NCBI GenBank assembly: GCA_946807835.1
Contig: OX327699.1
Coordinates: 64,501-128,500, forward strand
Source of the DNA: Ailanthus altissimus
Taxonomy: Eukaryota; Streptophyta; Magnoliopsida; Sapindales; Simaroubaceae
Direction: 5' to 3'
DNA: 64,000 nt
Both the position numbers and the translations under genes were made by a program. Shown here one piece after another: positions 22,501 through 36,510 of this stretch. Below the pieces are notes generated by a model. It had not been told where the DNA came from and ran no database searches. It saw nothing but the letters and a program-made list of their open reading frames with translations. Within the stretch, counting starts at the first letter, position 1. Each line of letters begins with the position of its first letter.

Positions 22501-25500
22501 CGCAAATTATATCAGTTGCAATCTGCATCCCTGGCACAAGTTCAGTTAAGGTATCTACCACAGTCCTGAAGTCACTCATGGTATATTCCCGATTCATTGC
22601 CTGAAAATTAGAACAGCCATAAAGCTAAGAGAACATGACGTGATAAGCTTCCCACGTGTATATATTTCATCATAGTTTATACAAGGAGAAAAAGCAAAAT
22701 AAGAGAAATCAAAGTGAAGTAATCAGAAACAAACACAGTGGCACCAGTTCTTTTGGAGAAAAGAGATAACTATGTGAACAATTTTTTGACTTACACTCAA
22801 CACAGAGTCACTCCCAGATTGGACTGGCACATGAAGAAAGGAGAATACACACGGATGTCGTAAAACTTCTGCTATTTCTTTCAAGTGCTCAAGAATGAAA
22901 GGAGGATTGGTCATCCCAATGCGAAGCATTGTGCCTCCATCAGGAGGAAGTTCCGCAACAATGGCATTTAATAAAACTGGAAGGTTAACCCCAATGTCAC
23001 GACCTACAAAATTTCAGGACATCTAAAACTTTTCAATAACTGAAACAAGTAGCATCTCAATCTACTATCACCAGAGGAACGACAAAATTATTAGCTTCAA
23101 TTATTGATGCTTCACGCGACAAGTATACAAACACATCATAGTTGATCTGTTTACAAGTTAGGGAAAGAAATTGAATACATATACCTTGTCCTACTAGTGA
23201 CCTTAGTCATCATGCATAAGAGGACACGACACATTGTTAATGTAAATTAAGAAATCTGATTTGAGGACGGTGAAAATTAATTCAACCAGAAATCCTGTAG
23301 AAACAAGACATCACCAGAAGGTATGCTTTAAATTACCATATGCTCCAGTATCTTCGCTGCTCAACCATATCTCCTTAACTCCATCAGCAATAACAGTTCT
23401 TACACGGCCTACCTGCATGGTTGAACTTCAAAAATTAAACTACAACCTAGCAATATAAAGTATCAATTGTCCATGTTACAAATCTTACAAGGCTGTCGAC
23501 GGTGTAGCTCCCCAAATGGCCACGAGCATGCTTTGTCTTGCAATAAGTACAAGCACCTAAGCAACCTACATTGATTGGTAGAATCTCAATGAACTTGTTC
23601 CTCCTCACCTGTTAGAATAACCAATTTGGATTTATTCTAAAATGAAGAAGTAAAATTCCATCTCTAGCCTATCAGACAATTCCATGCAATTACAAAAGCA
23701 CAGTTGAAAACATGGTAATTGCAAATAACTAGTGATGAGCCAATTTCCTAAGAATTCGCAGATAGAATGCAATGGAAAATTTCAATGCAAAATCTACAAC
23801 TTAATACCTTTGGGAGGTCAAGAGCAGGCAATGTCCTTCGGTGCAAAAGCCGCACCTCGTGACCTTTCAAAGTCTCTTCAACAACTTCAACAACACGGTC
23901 AATTTGCTGCACTCCAACTATACTAACGCCTTCTAGCTCTTTCAAATCTCTACTTCCTTGAGGAACACAACCAGCAACCACGAGGGGCTTTTTTGCACTC
24001 TTACATTTTGTTATTAAAGTGTCCATAGCAGACTGACTGGGGGATTTCACTGTGCATCTGTGTCACGTAATACAAATTATCATTACACCAATAGTACCAG
24101 TCAAATATTTGCACGTATAAACCCCTGTTGCTTAAGGGCGGGGAACGCTCCAGTAGGGAAATTACACCATTAGTAATAATGGACTTCTAGTGCACCAAAT
24201 TCAAACCCATATGAAAATCAAGTGCATAAGATATAAAAATTGTGATTCACCATTAGTTGAACAAACATGGCACCATTTTTAACAATACCAGTCATTCAAA
24301 TAGAAATATACAAAAAGTTAATACTCACGTATTTATAAGCCATAGGTCTGCCTCCTCAGGATTGTCAGTTAATGCATAACCAAATGCTGAAAGCTGACCA
24401 GCCATATATTCACTGTCACTCTGACATGATAAAATGAGAGAAAAACAACTTAAAGATAGAAAATCATGCTAGGAATGATAAAGAATGACAGCTGATGATG
24501 CAAAAGTAGCTGCATCTCATTAACATACCCAGAAAACCAAAAAGACGATATTTACGCCAAACAGATAATTAATTTGACCACCGAAGTCTCAACTATACAT
24601 GAATTATAAACCAATAGGCCAAGTTGTTATACCTTTCACGGAAATTGCTCTACAATTAACCAAAATTCACTAGTAAGCATCAAAAATGTCAAAATTAGAG
24701 AAAGCAGCAAGGAAACGTACAAGACTTAAAATTTTCAATAAATCACTAAGCCTGGCACAGTTATCTTCAGAATTATCATGGTGATACATTTTTTATGAGG
24801 TACAAAAGTTGATATTGTGCAGGTTTGACAGGTTTTCATTCCATATTCTTCAGCATAATTCTTGTATGTCCTTTCATAATATCATTTCTAAGCATAAATT
24901 TCTCAGCTCCAGCATTAAGAAGAATTATGCAGATACACACACACATACACAGAGATAGAGAGAGAATGTCATAATGACAAATTTTCACAAACTATACTTG
25001 AAATATTCTTATTATGTAGGTCAGATAAAGTTTTCTATTGCTTGATATCCTCAAAATTGAACGAGTATCAAGGCATCACATCCCAAAGGTAATTCTTACA
25101 TTCAATTTACTAGGGAGATATATTTAAATGCATTATTTATTTATGCTAAGATAAATATCACAAAATATTAGAAAGATTGTAAATATCTGAAATATTGATA
25201 GCAAGTTTGCCACATAATGTGTACCATAAATTAAAGATTACTAGCTTTTGACTGAATACCATAGTGGAATTCCTATGTATAGATCTAGCAATAGACAACT
25301 GAGTCTTGAAGTTAAAAACATTTCAAACTAAAGTTTCATCTTTATCCATCTGTTTGCATGTAGATTCTATCAATTCCTGTCCTCAAGATTGAATGGCTAT
25401 GAAGGCACAGCATCTCGAAGATAATTATACAGTCATTTTACTTGGAGATATATTTACATGAATTATTTATAACAGCGTGATGTAATATCATAAGATAATG

Positions 25501-27504
25501 GAAGTGGAAATATTGTAGAGATATATTAACATTCATAAGTTACATACAACATGATCTAATATCATAAAACAATGGAAATGGGAATATTATAAATATCTGT
25601 GATATTGCAAGCAAGTTTGTCAATTTTGATGTCTACCATAAAATAAAGATTATTAGGTTTTGATTGAAACCTATGATGAAATTACTATGTATAGATGTAG
25701 CAGTAGACAACTGAGTCTTCAAGTTAAAAGCATTTCCAAATCAATTTTCATCTTTGGCAATCTGTTTGCCTGTAGATTCGGTCATCCATGATTTACAAAT
25801 CACATTTTGCAATAGAAAAAGATAGTGTTTTCACTTCAACTGCCCCTCATTATCTTCCAATGATGATCCATCAAACATGAAAGTAGATAGGAATTACTTG
25901 CCATAATATAACACAGATACTACAACAAAAGGCTTTTGAACCAAAAAGAAAGGGACATTCTCAATATTTCAGTACCAAAAAGCAGCAAGTAATTCATATC
26001 TTATCAATATTTCCCCTAGATTTCACACTAACCACACCATTCATCATTTTTTTTATAAGATACAAGGGACAGAATTGACATAAAACAATGGCCTGAGACC
26101 ACTAACACCAAACTTGAGGACAGTCTCACCGAAATCCCTCCTTTTTTAGCTTTTTATACTTAGTTTAATATGTTCAAAACATTTCAAATTAAGCCTAAGT
26201 AAAAGCAATTTCTGGCAGTCAGCAAAGAACTATTGCTACATCCCATGAACATGAACTAGCCAATTCCAACTAGTTTGAATTGCGCCAAATCGCTGGACAT
26301 TATTAAATAAAAAAAAGAGCCCTGTCTCTGTATTGACGACTGAATCATTTGGTCTACTCATCTCCTAGACACTGAAAGGTTCTGTTGAGCATTTAAGTAA
26401 ACAAAGAAAGGGGAATTTGAGATGAAACTAGTGTCATCAGAGACATCATCCTGTCACTAAATCCCAGAGACAACATGAGCGATATTATACTAATTAAAAC
26501 CTTCATTACCCAATTTTAACTCCTAAAGATTGCCATCCAGAAAGAAAAAAAAGAGAGAGAGAGAAAATTAATCGTCTTAGTTTCTATGTAGTACGCTGCT
26601 CTTCCCCAACCTCCACAGAGCTCAACCTTATTCACTTACTATGAAGGTTGGACACTTCCAAACAATATGCATGACTCTTCTAGTCAAGAAAGTTGTCATC
26701 AAACCTTGTAGTCTCTTCCACACAGTCAATTCTTCAATAAATGTTTCAATTTAACTGAGACTAGTACACAACAGAGAAAATAGATAGAAGTAGGCATATA
26801 ATATGTATGGAAAATGATTAAAACGTAAAATTACAACCTACATTAAGATTATCCCCAATCTTTACACACTTCACTATGTCTGAATCTTGTTTTTTTCTCT
26901 TACCAAGTCCAGAAAAAACTGCTAAATCTTTAGTTCCTAGATCTAATGCTAATTTCAAAGATCTGAAACAAAGCTCAGAACCTCATACTGTTATGATCTA
27001 CAATTTACAAAATAGGAAATAATCTCTAGATAGTTAACTTTGAATATCAGCAATCTCGTGTCAAGTAATTACAAGCTGATTATAGAATGAAAAGCAATGA
27101 CAATAATAAAGCATAAGCATAGCAATAAAAGTAGAAATCACATTTAAATCTTGCAATCTTTTTCTTTTCCCCATATAAGCAGTGAGATAATGCAATATTA
27201 ACTTTACCTGGTTATGTGAGCATCCAAAAGTCTTTATATATATAATCTGCAAAAGAAAAAAAAATCATAAATAAACAATACATTTATATTTATAAACGTA
27301 AAACAAATATAAAGAGGGAATGACAAAGAAAGGTACCTGTGTTCCAGGTATTTTGGGAGACAGAGAGGTAAGTGGGTTAACAATTTTTGAAAGTTTATTG
27401 TTATTCTTCCTGGGATTTACACCGACAGCATTGATTGGTAACCTGAAACCTGGAGGAGCACCGGCACCTCCACTCCCAACCAATAAATCTTCTATGTCTT
27501 CCAT
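19507..27504 (-). CDS. CDKAL1: Threonylcarbamoyladenosine tRNA methylthiotransferase (CDKAL1/MtaB type), 11 exons
   Basis: Exons, all in frame with GT-AG introns: 27504-27337, 27246-27208, 24420-24329, 24057-23808, 23608-23489, 23412-23337, 23003-22795, 22600-22492, 22104-22012, 20345-20185, 20046-19507. They predict 618 residues, near the roughly 600 of the plant orthologue. The enzyme is a radical-SAM protein that adds a methylthio group to t6A at position 37 of tRNA. The N-terminal MTTase domain has cluster cysteines at 65 (KTFGCSHNQ), 101 (NTCTVKS) and 130 (AGCVPQG). The radical-SAM CxxxCxxC is at 199, 203 and 206 (CLGACTYC). A TRAM domain follows (about exons 10-11). A cysteine-rich, probably disordered stretch and a final hydrophobic segment (about 595-614) suggest a tail anchor, as in animal CDKAL1, which sits in the ER. 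Introns 2 and 9 are long (about 2.8 and 1.7 kb). All key residues are intact. Confidence 0.96.
25046..25790. repeat. Imperfect direct repeat inside intron 2 of the methylthiotransferase gene
   Basis: Two units start near 25046 and 25377 with TCCTCAA(A/G)ATTGAA and share a series of blocks: GGAGATATATTTA, TAGACAACTGAGTCTT and CATCTTT...TCTGTTTGC. The second unit is longer because a block with AATATCATAA(G/A)A(T/C)AATGGAA is itself duplicated (near 25487 and 25560). No coding or splice relevance is visible. Confidence 0.75.
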
Positions 27505-28347
27505 TCACTTATTCACTCACTGCAACACGAGTCAAAGATTTTCCTCAGACACAGAAAATAAGTAGAAGTGCACATAAAAGCTACTCTACAATTTAACCCA
27601 ACTCCAAGAAATAGGAAATTTTGGTCGTGCAGATTTCAGAGGAAGCTTAATACAGTATTGACCTACTTTCTAAGCCTTACAAATTTTAGGCCAAAAAGTC
27701 TAACATGCCTTCGATTATCATATATGAAGGCGGCGAACTAAATAACTATTCCTTCATCCTATTTGAAATTTAAAAACAAAATGACTAATAACAAGAATCA
27801 TCTTATCATCCGATTTCCTTTTTTATAGAAAAAGAATCCATAAAGATCAAATGATGTAAGACAAAATTACATAAGATATTCATTACATGAACTACAGATT
27901 TGTTAGTGGTTCATTTCATGATTACTGACGTACAAGTAAACTCTCTAGGACATAAATAAAGAGAAAATAAAAATCAAATAAATACATGTAAATAGAAGGG
28001 AAAAAAAAACATAGCAGCCAAGAAACTGTATAAACCTATGCAAAAAAGCTGGTAAAAACATAAGCATTTTAAATTAAGACAAGTTGAATCACAGGAGAGA
28101 AACATTTCAATCCAACTAAAAGTCACTAAAAACTTACATGATTATGAACAGTGAATGAAAATTTAAAGCGAAAACCCTAACTCAGCTTCAGCTTGGAAGT
28201 AAACAGATAATCAATTAAAAACAAAAGATTCTTCACCCGTGCAATTTTATTTGACTGCAAAAAGATAATAACAATGTTATAGTCCACGCTCTTACATTAT
28301 TTTATAAATGAACAATTCAACCTCATTTAACTTACCAATACCATACC

Positions 28348-28381
<34 letters not shown>

Positions 28382-30285
28382 AATATGATACAGTGGGAGT
28401 GGCGTGACTCAAGATATTTTTACAGATTTGGATTTAGGTTTAAGGTTTTCGGATGGACTATGGAAGGAGATGGCGGTTGGTATATTTCGTGAACTATACT
28501 AAAAGACCAAACGAATGCCAAACAATATCCCGCGGTCTACATGCTCTACAAAAATATGACTAACAATGATGTCAAATGACGAAATACCCCTCCAAGTTAA
28601 CTCCAAACACCCCCTTCGATAAAGGCAACAATTTTAAAGAGTATTTGGAAATTCCCATCCTGTTATCGTAGTTTTTACGATATTAATATTTTCTCTCTTT
28701 TTATGTGGGCAATTAACGAAACATAGAGGTTTTGGGTTTAAACCATTGACAATAGGCTGAGAAGCCGTATAGTTAAAAAAAAAAAAAAAATTTTGAAAAA
28801 ATAAATAGTAAAAATGTCTGCTCTTATTTCTTTAAAGTTACATGCTAACTTCTTATTCAGCTAACAAATTATTTTGAATTACTATTTAGAAGTAAACACA
28901 TTATAAATTAAACTTTTAATTTATTAAAACTTTTGTCAACAATAAAAAGATTAAAATAAATAGCCATATAAACCTAAAAATTATAAATTAAATTTAGAGT
29001 TAAGCAAAAATTAATCAAGAATTTTTTTACAATAGTCATAAATTAGAATACATTCTAAATATATATTCTAATTTTCTTTTAGAGAAAAATCTTTCATTAA
29101 TAGTCAAAATATAAGAATTATAAACCAATATCAAGAAAAACAAATTTATTTCAACGCTAATCATGATCATTAATACTAATATGAAATAAAAGACCATGGC
29201 CTCTAAAAAGCTCATTACAATTTATGTAATACAGATTTATATATAAAATTATCAATGTGTGATAATGGTTATTTTATTTCTAAGTTTTACAAAGTAATTT
29301 TTTTTTTTAGTAAGGCATACAAATTAAACATTATTTTAAAAATTTATACGCATCTGTAAATTTTAATTTTATTTACAAATACAATATTTGTTATTTACCA
29401 TTTTGATATTAACTTACACATATTACATTACATATAAATCTCATACATTAGATTATAAAGTCAATGTTCTATTTGTGCGTTATATCATAGATGTTCCTTA
29501 TAAGCTCACACCATTATCAAGGTGAAGCAAGAGCTAAAAGATAAAAAAGAACAATACATAAATAAGTAAATCTCTTATAAATTTCAAACATAAGACTTAT
29601 TAAGCTTGACAGAGTTAGAGGATCGAGCCTAATTATAGAGGACAGGAAGATGGAAGGTAATTTTTTAAAACAACCATCTATAAAGATACTTGAAAGCCAA
29701 GAACTTTCTCTGACTAAAAGTACTTAGGTAACCTACATTCATGGTTCTTGGCAACCAACCAAGGAGTTTGTGACTAGCAGATTTGAGAACTACCTCCAAG
29801 AAAGCAGAGCTAAGATGTGCAAAGAACTCATCGAGAAGATAACACATTCTTCATATCCTATAAAATGCAAACACGTAGGGTAATGGACCCAAAGCTTATA
29901 AAAGAGAGATCTAAAACTCGCACGTAAGGGGACAGACTAGATTTAAGTAATCACTCTTACACAGAATATAGATAGATAGAGGAAAAAAAAACAAGTAAAA
30001 TTTTTTTTATAACTATTTTCTACCTATCAATATTTTTTTTTTCAATTTTTCATTTTCCAAACCCAAAATTCCTAACTTAGATAATGAAATATCTTTGCCA
30101 TAAATAATCATTGGTGCAACCTTAACTGCATTTATAAGTGCAATTAGAGACTTTGGACATTACATTGAAGAACTTAAAAAGCATAATCAGTACTCAACAT
30201 GAAAAGTCGTTTCTAGAAAATACTACCTTTTGACCGAGTACCAAGCTTATAGTTAAGGACCAGTGTCAGCAAATTTGGCATCATT
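27505..30285. other. Upstream region of the methylthiotransferase gene and intergenic DNA
   Basis: No gene recognised. AAACCCTAA at about 28172-28180 resembles a plant telo-box, a motif found in promoters of translation-related genes. A possible 5' UTR splice acceptor (GTGTTGCAG on the minus strand, near 27525) precedes the start codon. A (TA)n(TG)n microsatellite lies at 28348-28381. A short minus-strand open frame at 29665-29847 is unrecognised. Confidence 0.45.
28348..28381. repeat. (TA)n(TG)n microsatellite
   Basis: A compound dinucleotide run of TA followed by TG, about 34 bp. Confidence 0.9.
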
Positions 30286-31482
30286 TGTTGGAAATAGTGC
30301 AAAAAGTAATAAGGATCATAAACTCACAACTGAGTAAGAAAATAACTTAAAGCATCACACATAGTGTTTGTAAGTGTGTATACATATGAGTGTGTTTATT
30401 GAATTTTAAATTGTTGTCATATATATAATTCGCAATGAAATTGAAATCTAATTTCTTATTCAAAAAACACACACTGATTTAAAGTTTGTTACCTAGTAAA
30501 TTCAAAAATACTTACCTTTAAAGCCTTTGATGAAGATTCAAACTTGAAGTTTACTTTGAAATGATCTCTTGAACAATTCTATTCTCCAATAGCTGGTGGG
30601 ATTGAAGAGCTAAAATAGTAGCATGAAATTTCCAGCAAGAACAATTTGTTTCTCTCCTAAAATTATTTTGGCTGAAATTTGCTTAGGAGGAGTTAAGTGC
30701 AACAACTTGAGTTATTTTCCTTATGTTAGCCAAACACAGTGAAGGCAATATTTGTAACATTTTCAAATGTTGCCTCTCTTGACACTTGTCTATCATGTAG
30801 GACACGCACAAGCCAAGTGTCTCACAAGTCATGCAAACCATTTGCATGGGTGCAATTTGTCACCTTAACTTATCTATGCATGTGCCATATGTCACACTTA
30901 TTATAGACATGCAAAGTACCATGTGTCAACTTCTAATTAGTTAACAATAACTATTAACCAATTAAATAATAGGTTTAACACTTAAACATTAACACATGCA
31001 TTTCTCAAAGAGATCCTAAAATAAATCCTACTTTTTAAAATTTTTTTGAATCGAACAGTTCGACTTAGTCCGCTACCATAATATTCAATGAGTACACTTC
31101 ATATTGTGAGATTCTCTAGATTCATATCCGTTTATCTTACAAAACTCTTTCGTAAGTTCATGAACGATGCCCTACACACACATTACAGATATTACAGAAC
31201 AACTTATTGAACTATATAAGCTGTGATCAACCATATACGTATAATCCTTCCGTCATCTATATCTTGGAAAAGCAGATATAGATCATCACCGATAAATTTC
31301 TATATGCTCGACCGTAAACCTATCTTTAGATTCGTATTTATGTAAATAATATCTACAAACTTCTTTATAATATTATTTAATTCTATGAAAAACTTTTTTC
31401 TGAGATTTTCACTTATGACCATAAGACTTTCTAAAATACAATCTTAGAGCAGCTGGATATACAACTCACTCATATGAGTTAA
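30286..31482 (-). mobile_element. Copia copy C, 3' LTR, left part
   Basis: The sequence aligns with the LTR of copia copy A (49457-51291) and with 53590-56044. Shared blocks include CATGGGTG(C/A)AA, GTACACT(T/A)CATATTGTGAGA and TATACGTATAA. It probably starts near 30286 (TGTTGGAAATAGTGC). It is interrupted at 31482 by the Athila element and resumes at 37781 (GACGGATCCCATATCT). Confidence 0.75.
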
Positions 31483-32805
31483 CGATAAGAGCGTAAAAGT
31501 ACTAGTATGATTTATACCCAACTTTCGTATTGTACTCCAAATCATAAATATTTGGCTATTTAGTTGTATTGTTTTTAATCATAAATAGATGCATGATAGA
31601 AAATGTGATGCATAGGAATTAATGGGAGGCGAATTAGACGTCAAACAAAGAAGTTATACTTAAAATACGAAAGAGGTATCAGGGCTGGGCGCTGCAGCAC
31701 CCAGGTCAGTAGCTGAGCGCCGCAGAGCCAGTGGCGGTGAATAGTATATTGTGAACAGTATTTTGCTACAGCAACTCATGAACAGTATTTTGAAGACAAA
31801 AACCTATAAATAGAAGGCCAAAAATCCAATGAGGGAAAAAGAGGAAGAGAGGAGGAAAAAAGAGGAAGAGAGGAGGAAAAAAGAGGCAAAAACTTAGAAA
31901 ACGAGGCAAAAACTTATAGAAAGAATTCACAACACAAATTAAAGATTAAAGCCAAAGATTGAAGAACCAAGATCAAGATTCAAGCTTCAAATTAAGATTG
32001 AGAGAGAAGCACATCAAGGAGTCGCTTTGATTAGTTTTTCTTCTCTGTCTTTATCATTATATTATTGTCCTTGTTGATCTTTATGAATTAGTTTGATACT
32101 TTTAGTTTTGTGATGGGCTAAATTGTTCATCTAAGGTTAGACTATGTGAACCTAGTATGGATTTGGATTGTGTTAATTTTTAGTTTATGAACTTGATACA
32201 TTCAATTGATTTATTCTATCTTGTGTTTTAATACTTTCATTATACCTGATCAATATTTCGAATGATTAAGAAACCGTGATGAACTTGACGAAGGGATTCA
32301 TGTGTTTAGTTTAGGATAGTTTGATGCATGATCATAGGGTAACAACTATGAATTCCATCTAGAATAGACATATACATTAGTGGTATATATGGTCTAATTT
32401 AGACTTGATTTTAATGAATTACATTCTGATTTGATTACTATAGACATATAGGTAATTTGATTACCATAGACATAGACATATAGTGTCTAAGTCAATCAAT
32501 TGGTATTAAATAATTAATTGAGTGGTTAACGAGTCCAATAAAATACTAAGGGACGAGTTAAAACCCTAGATTATCTTATTTATGAATTCTACCTTTTGCT
32601 TTTGTTTAGTTAATTGAGAGAATTAGATTAGTTAAATAAATTTTAGATTTTAGTTTTCTTAATAAAAGTTAAGTAGGTATAATTTTAGTACTTGATTTAT
32701 AGAATTAGATTGCATAGTTCCTGTGGGATTGATACTTGGACTTAAAATCCGGTATTACTTGATACGATAGCATGCACTTGCGCTTAGCTAGTAAAGCATC
32801 AATCA
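31483..32805 (+). repeat. Athila 5' LTR
   Basis: About 1.32 kb. The start has decayed from TGATAGGGGCG to CGATAAGAGCG; the end reads GCATCAATCA. It contains a GC-rich island (31681-31735) and repeats of a GAACAGTATTTTG motif. Confidence 0.88.
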
Positions 32806-32811
32806 AGTTTT

Positions 32812-32829
32812 TAGCGCCGTTGCCGGGGA
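32812..32829 (+). other. Primer-binding site, tRNA-Asp type
   Basis: TAGCGCCGTTGCCGGGGA differs by one base from the TGGCGCCGTTGCCGGGGA primer site typical of Athila and Tat elements. It lies 6 bp after the 5' LTR. Confidence 0.85.
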
Positions 32830-32942
32830 CTAGTTTTATCTATTCTTTAGATTAATACTAATACCAAGCTACTTACTTTTAGTTTGGATTTTTATTTTTG
32901 TTTTATCTTCTTCTTTTACTTTGATTTTCTTTTTATTTTGCT

Positions 32943-34191
32943 TTGATAATTCATACTATAGAGGAAAATAATGATCACATTAATAATCTTGTGTTTGAAC
33001 CCATGATATCACAGAGAGCTTTGAAAGAGTATGCTATCCTAACTACAAGTGGTGTTCAGTCTAGTATTCGGCGATCAACCATCAACGCTAATGACTTTGA
33101 GATCAAGCTTAATATTATTCAGATACTAAAAAAAACTGTACAGTTCAGCGGAGTTCCCAATGATGATACTAACATGCATATCATAAACTTTTTGAAAATT
33201 TGTGATACCTTCAAATACAACGAAGTCTCCGATGATGCCATCAGATTGAGATTATTCCCTTTCTCCTTAAGAAATAGAGCTAAGAGTTGGTTGATGTCAT
33301 TGCCGTCAGGATCCATATCGATGTGGGAAGATTTAGCACAGAAGTTCTTAACCAAGTTCTTTCCACCAATAAAGACAGCAAAGATGAGGAATGACATCAT
33401 CTCATTTAGTCAAATTGATGGAAAGTCATTGTATGAGGCATGGGAGCGCTTCAAGGACATGTTAAGAAAGTGTCCTCATCATGAAGTCCCTAAATGGCTA
33501 TTAGTCCAAACGTTTTATAATGGATTAATAGGCCATTTGAGGACTATTGTAGCTACTACTACTGTTAGAGGAGCTTTAATGAATAAGTCTATAGATGAGG
33601 CTTATAATCTATTAGAAGAGATGACGTCAAACAGTTACCAATGGCTAGCAGAGAGAGTTACACCTAAGAGAGTTACCGGTATATATGAAATTGACGCATT
33701 CAATGCATTGATAGCTCAAATCAATAGTTTATCTAAAAAGTTTGATGCATTGTATAATGTTAAAACTCGACAAGTGACATGCGACTTTTATGGTAATAGC
33801 CACATGAATGGGCGGTGTATGGAAGCAGTAAATTATGTGGGCAATTTAACCGATAACCACCTAACCCACAATTTAACTTCTTTAATCCATGGTAGAGAGA
33901 TCATTCAAACTTCTCTTGGCATTATAACCAAGAGGAGCAATCTAGACCAATGAATCCCCCAGGATTCCCGCTACCATAAGAAAAGAAGCCGCATTGGAAG
34001 ACATGTTTGTGCAATATATGAAGTCCAATGATGTCATCCTACAAAATCATTCAATATCTTTGAAGAATTTAGATGTTCAAATGGGACAACTTGCTATTGC
34101 AATTAATAGGAGACCTCAGGGCACTGTACCAAGTGATACCGAGATAAATATTAGAGGAAGTGTAGAGCAATGTCAAGCCGTCAACTTATGA
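32943..34191 (+). pseudogene. Athila Gag, long but broken near its end
   Basis: A 336-codon frame (32943-33953) covers most of an Athila-type Gag. The retrotransposon gag domain is clear: NDFEIKLNIIQILKKTVQFS, then PNDDTNMHIINFLKICDTFK, DDAIRLRLFPFSLRNRAKSW, WEDLAQKFLTKFFPP and SLYEAWERFKDMLRKCPHH. The family's downstream block (Q-GQLA-A-N-RPQG-PSDTE) sits in a separate frame at 33994-34191, so a frameshift or stop splits Gag. Gag packages the RNA. A frame this long in a gag-only element suggests fairly recent insertion or selection, but neither is proven. Confidence 0.85.
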
Positions 34192-36510
34192 AGTAGTAAG
34201 ATATTACAAGAAAATATATCCACACCACCACCACCAAGTATAGAGGAGAAGGAAGTACAAAAAAATAAAGTACAACCATATAGACCATCTATTCCTTTTC
34301 TTCAAAGACTACAGAGGTGTCAAATAAGTGTTGAAACAAAAAAATCAGTAGCATACCAGTCTAAAAAATAGTACAGAATCTCAGGAAAGTATAAAATTTT
34401 CAATAATGGAACGTGCAGAAACTGGCATTAGAATGCAGAAAAGTGATAACACATTAGAAAATACTAGTAATAAATAGCAGAATCAACCCATGCATACTAT
34501 ATTACTTGACTGTTGCAGTATTAATGCAGTGCCATCAAACACCAAAGAGCTCAAAGATATGGCAATGTTGAATCCTCACATAAAAAAAGGTGTTAAGGCA
34601 TAGAAAGAAAAGAAAGAAGCAGTACGATGATAGGATCAAAGAGAAGGGCACAAAAGAGACACTTCACCGGTCTAAGATTCAAGTCTTTCCGAAGAAACAC
34701 AAAGAGAAAGAGGAACAAGTTGCTTCCCAAGATCAAATAAAGAAGATGTGGAAGCTAAAAGAAAGAAAGCCTAACAAGCTCACATATAAAGATGCTTACA
34801 CCATTGACTTTGATCCTCCATAAGAGTAGAAAGAGCTCCGCCAAGCCGACAGTGTTAAATCAAGCGCTTATTGGGAGGCAACCCAAATAAATTTTTACTT
34901 TTATTAAATGATTTTCAGTTTTAGTTATGTTTGTTTCTTTATTTCTTTTAAGAATAAAATCAGCAAGTCAAGCATTCAATAAAGTAGCTCAAGCAATTTC
35001 AAGTGTTAGAAGTAAAGAAATACCACAATCCAATCAATGGGCAACAACGTTGCATTGCTTCAACTTCATCTACCAGGGGAGTTTTTCTCACTTTTAAGTT
35101 TATTTTTAGACATTGAGGACAATGTCTAATTTACGTTTGAGGGTGGGAAACACACTTTCTTGTGTTTATTTTGCTGCTTATATTGGTTGGTTGTCTTGTA
35201 GAGTAAATTTTTTTTAGGTTGTTAAATTTTGGTTGAGATGATGATCATTAGTTCATGATAAGAAATAAAATATTAGCTAAATTTATTTTCACAAGTCTTT
35301 AAGAAATAATAGATGTTTGAGATAACTCTTATATCATGATTCTTGCACAAAGTTCAAGCTTATTTTTTATCACTTCTTTTTTAGCACATTGAAATAAGCA
35401 TGTATTAGTTGAATTTTTTGCTTAGAGTTATTCATGATTAAGTAGTACACCACAGTTTCGAAGACCAATACTCTAGAACTTGCTTGATTACTACTTGAGG
35501 TGAAATCCTAGAATTCACATGCTTAGAAAAATGACATTAGGCCATCTTTGGACCGTTTGAGCCTTTTCGAGCCTACCTTATATGTATATTTATCCCTAAT
35601 CACTCCGTTTGAGCCTAATTACCTATTGTTTTTTCTATTTAACTACATTACAAGCCTAAAGACTTTGAGTTTACTTATCTTAAAATTTACCAGTAGCACT
35701 ATAAACCTTGAGTTTACTTAGAAATATTCTTAAAATGAAGAAGATTGTAGATGTATGAAAAAAGGGTACTGCAATAAAAAGTAATAAGTCTTGAATGTGC
35801 ATATCATTCTAAGTTTGGGGGTACATAAAAAAATTAAAAAATATATTTAGATGCATAATGCCCCTAACTTAAGAAAAAAAAGAAATTCTTTGTAAAAGTG
35901 ATTAAAAGAAAAATGGGAATAACATAAGTTTAAGGAAAGAGATGAATAAGCAAGGAGGAGAAGGAATCAAGAGGTTTCTAAGTAAAGTCTAAGTGTTAAT
36001 GGTGTGATTTGCTCTTTATATATATATATATATATATATATCTCTTTATAAATCACATTTACCTTAACCTTACATTACAAGCTAATTAAAGTCCTAAATA
36101 GATCCCTAGATATGTGTATTTCTATATTAGTGGAGAATAGTACGAAAAGTAAACTTATGGAAGTGTTAAAAATTTAAATATGCCTAGACATCATCTTTAT
36201 GTACTTTCTTAAGTATTGAGTAAATCTATGTTCTATTTAGCTAATTACTTGCTTATTACACACACGTACAAGTAATTATTTACAAAGGAGAATGAAGTAC
36301 CTGATCAATAGTATGAGAATTGTTGAAAGTTGTTTATTAATTTTTGAAGAGCCTTGTGCTACTTTTAACAGTCTTAATTTGAGATTATGATGATGATTGT
36401 TTAATCAACCGAAGCTTATTTTTAGTTTTTATTTTTGATTTATGAATAAGTTGTGGATGTTTCTCTTTGTTTTGCTTGAGAATGAGTAAAGTCTTAAGTT
36501 TTGGGGTATT
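34192..36510 (+). other. Athila internal region without recognisable pol
   Basis: This 2.3 kb has no protease, reverse transcriptase, RNase H or integrase core. A 77-codon frame at 34590-34823 (KKQYDDRIKEK, then SKIQVFPKK) faintly recalls the end of an Athila integrase. The stretch near 35101-35152 (GGACAATGT, then GGGTGGG-like) resembles the noncoding 3' part of Athila elements. A TA run lies at 36018-36041. The purine-rich TTTTGGGGTAT at 36500-36510 is a likely polypurine tract. Confidence 0.6.

Noticed and set aside
29665..29847. 60-codon minus-strand frame as a gene
   Set aside because: No motif, no splice context and no family similarity that I recognise.
32943..33953. Athila gag as a host gene or a viral insertion
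   Set aside because: The LTRs, primer site and target duplication show it is a retrotransposon Gag. No pararetrovirus movement, coat or replicase motif was seen anywhere in the window.
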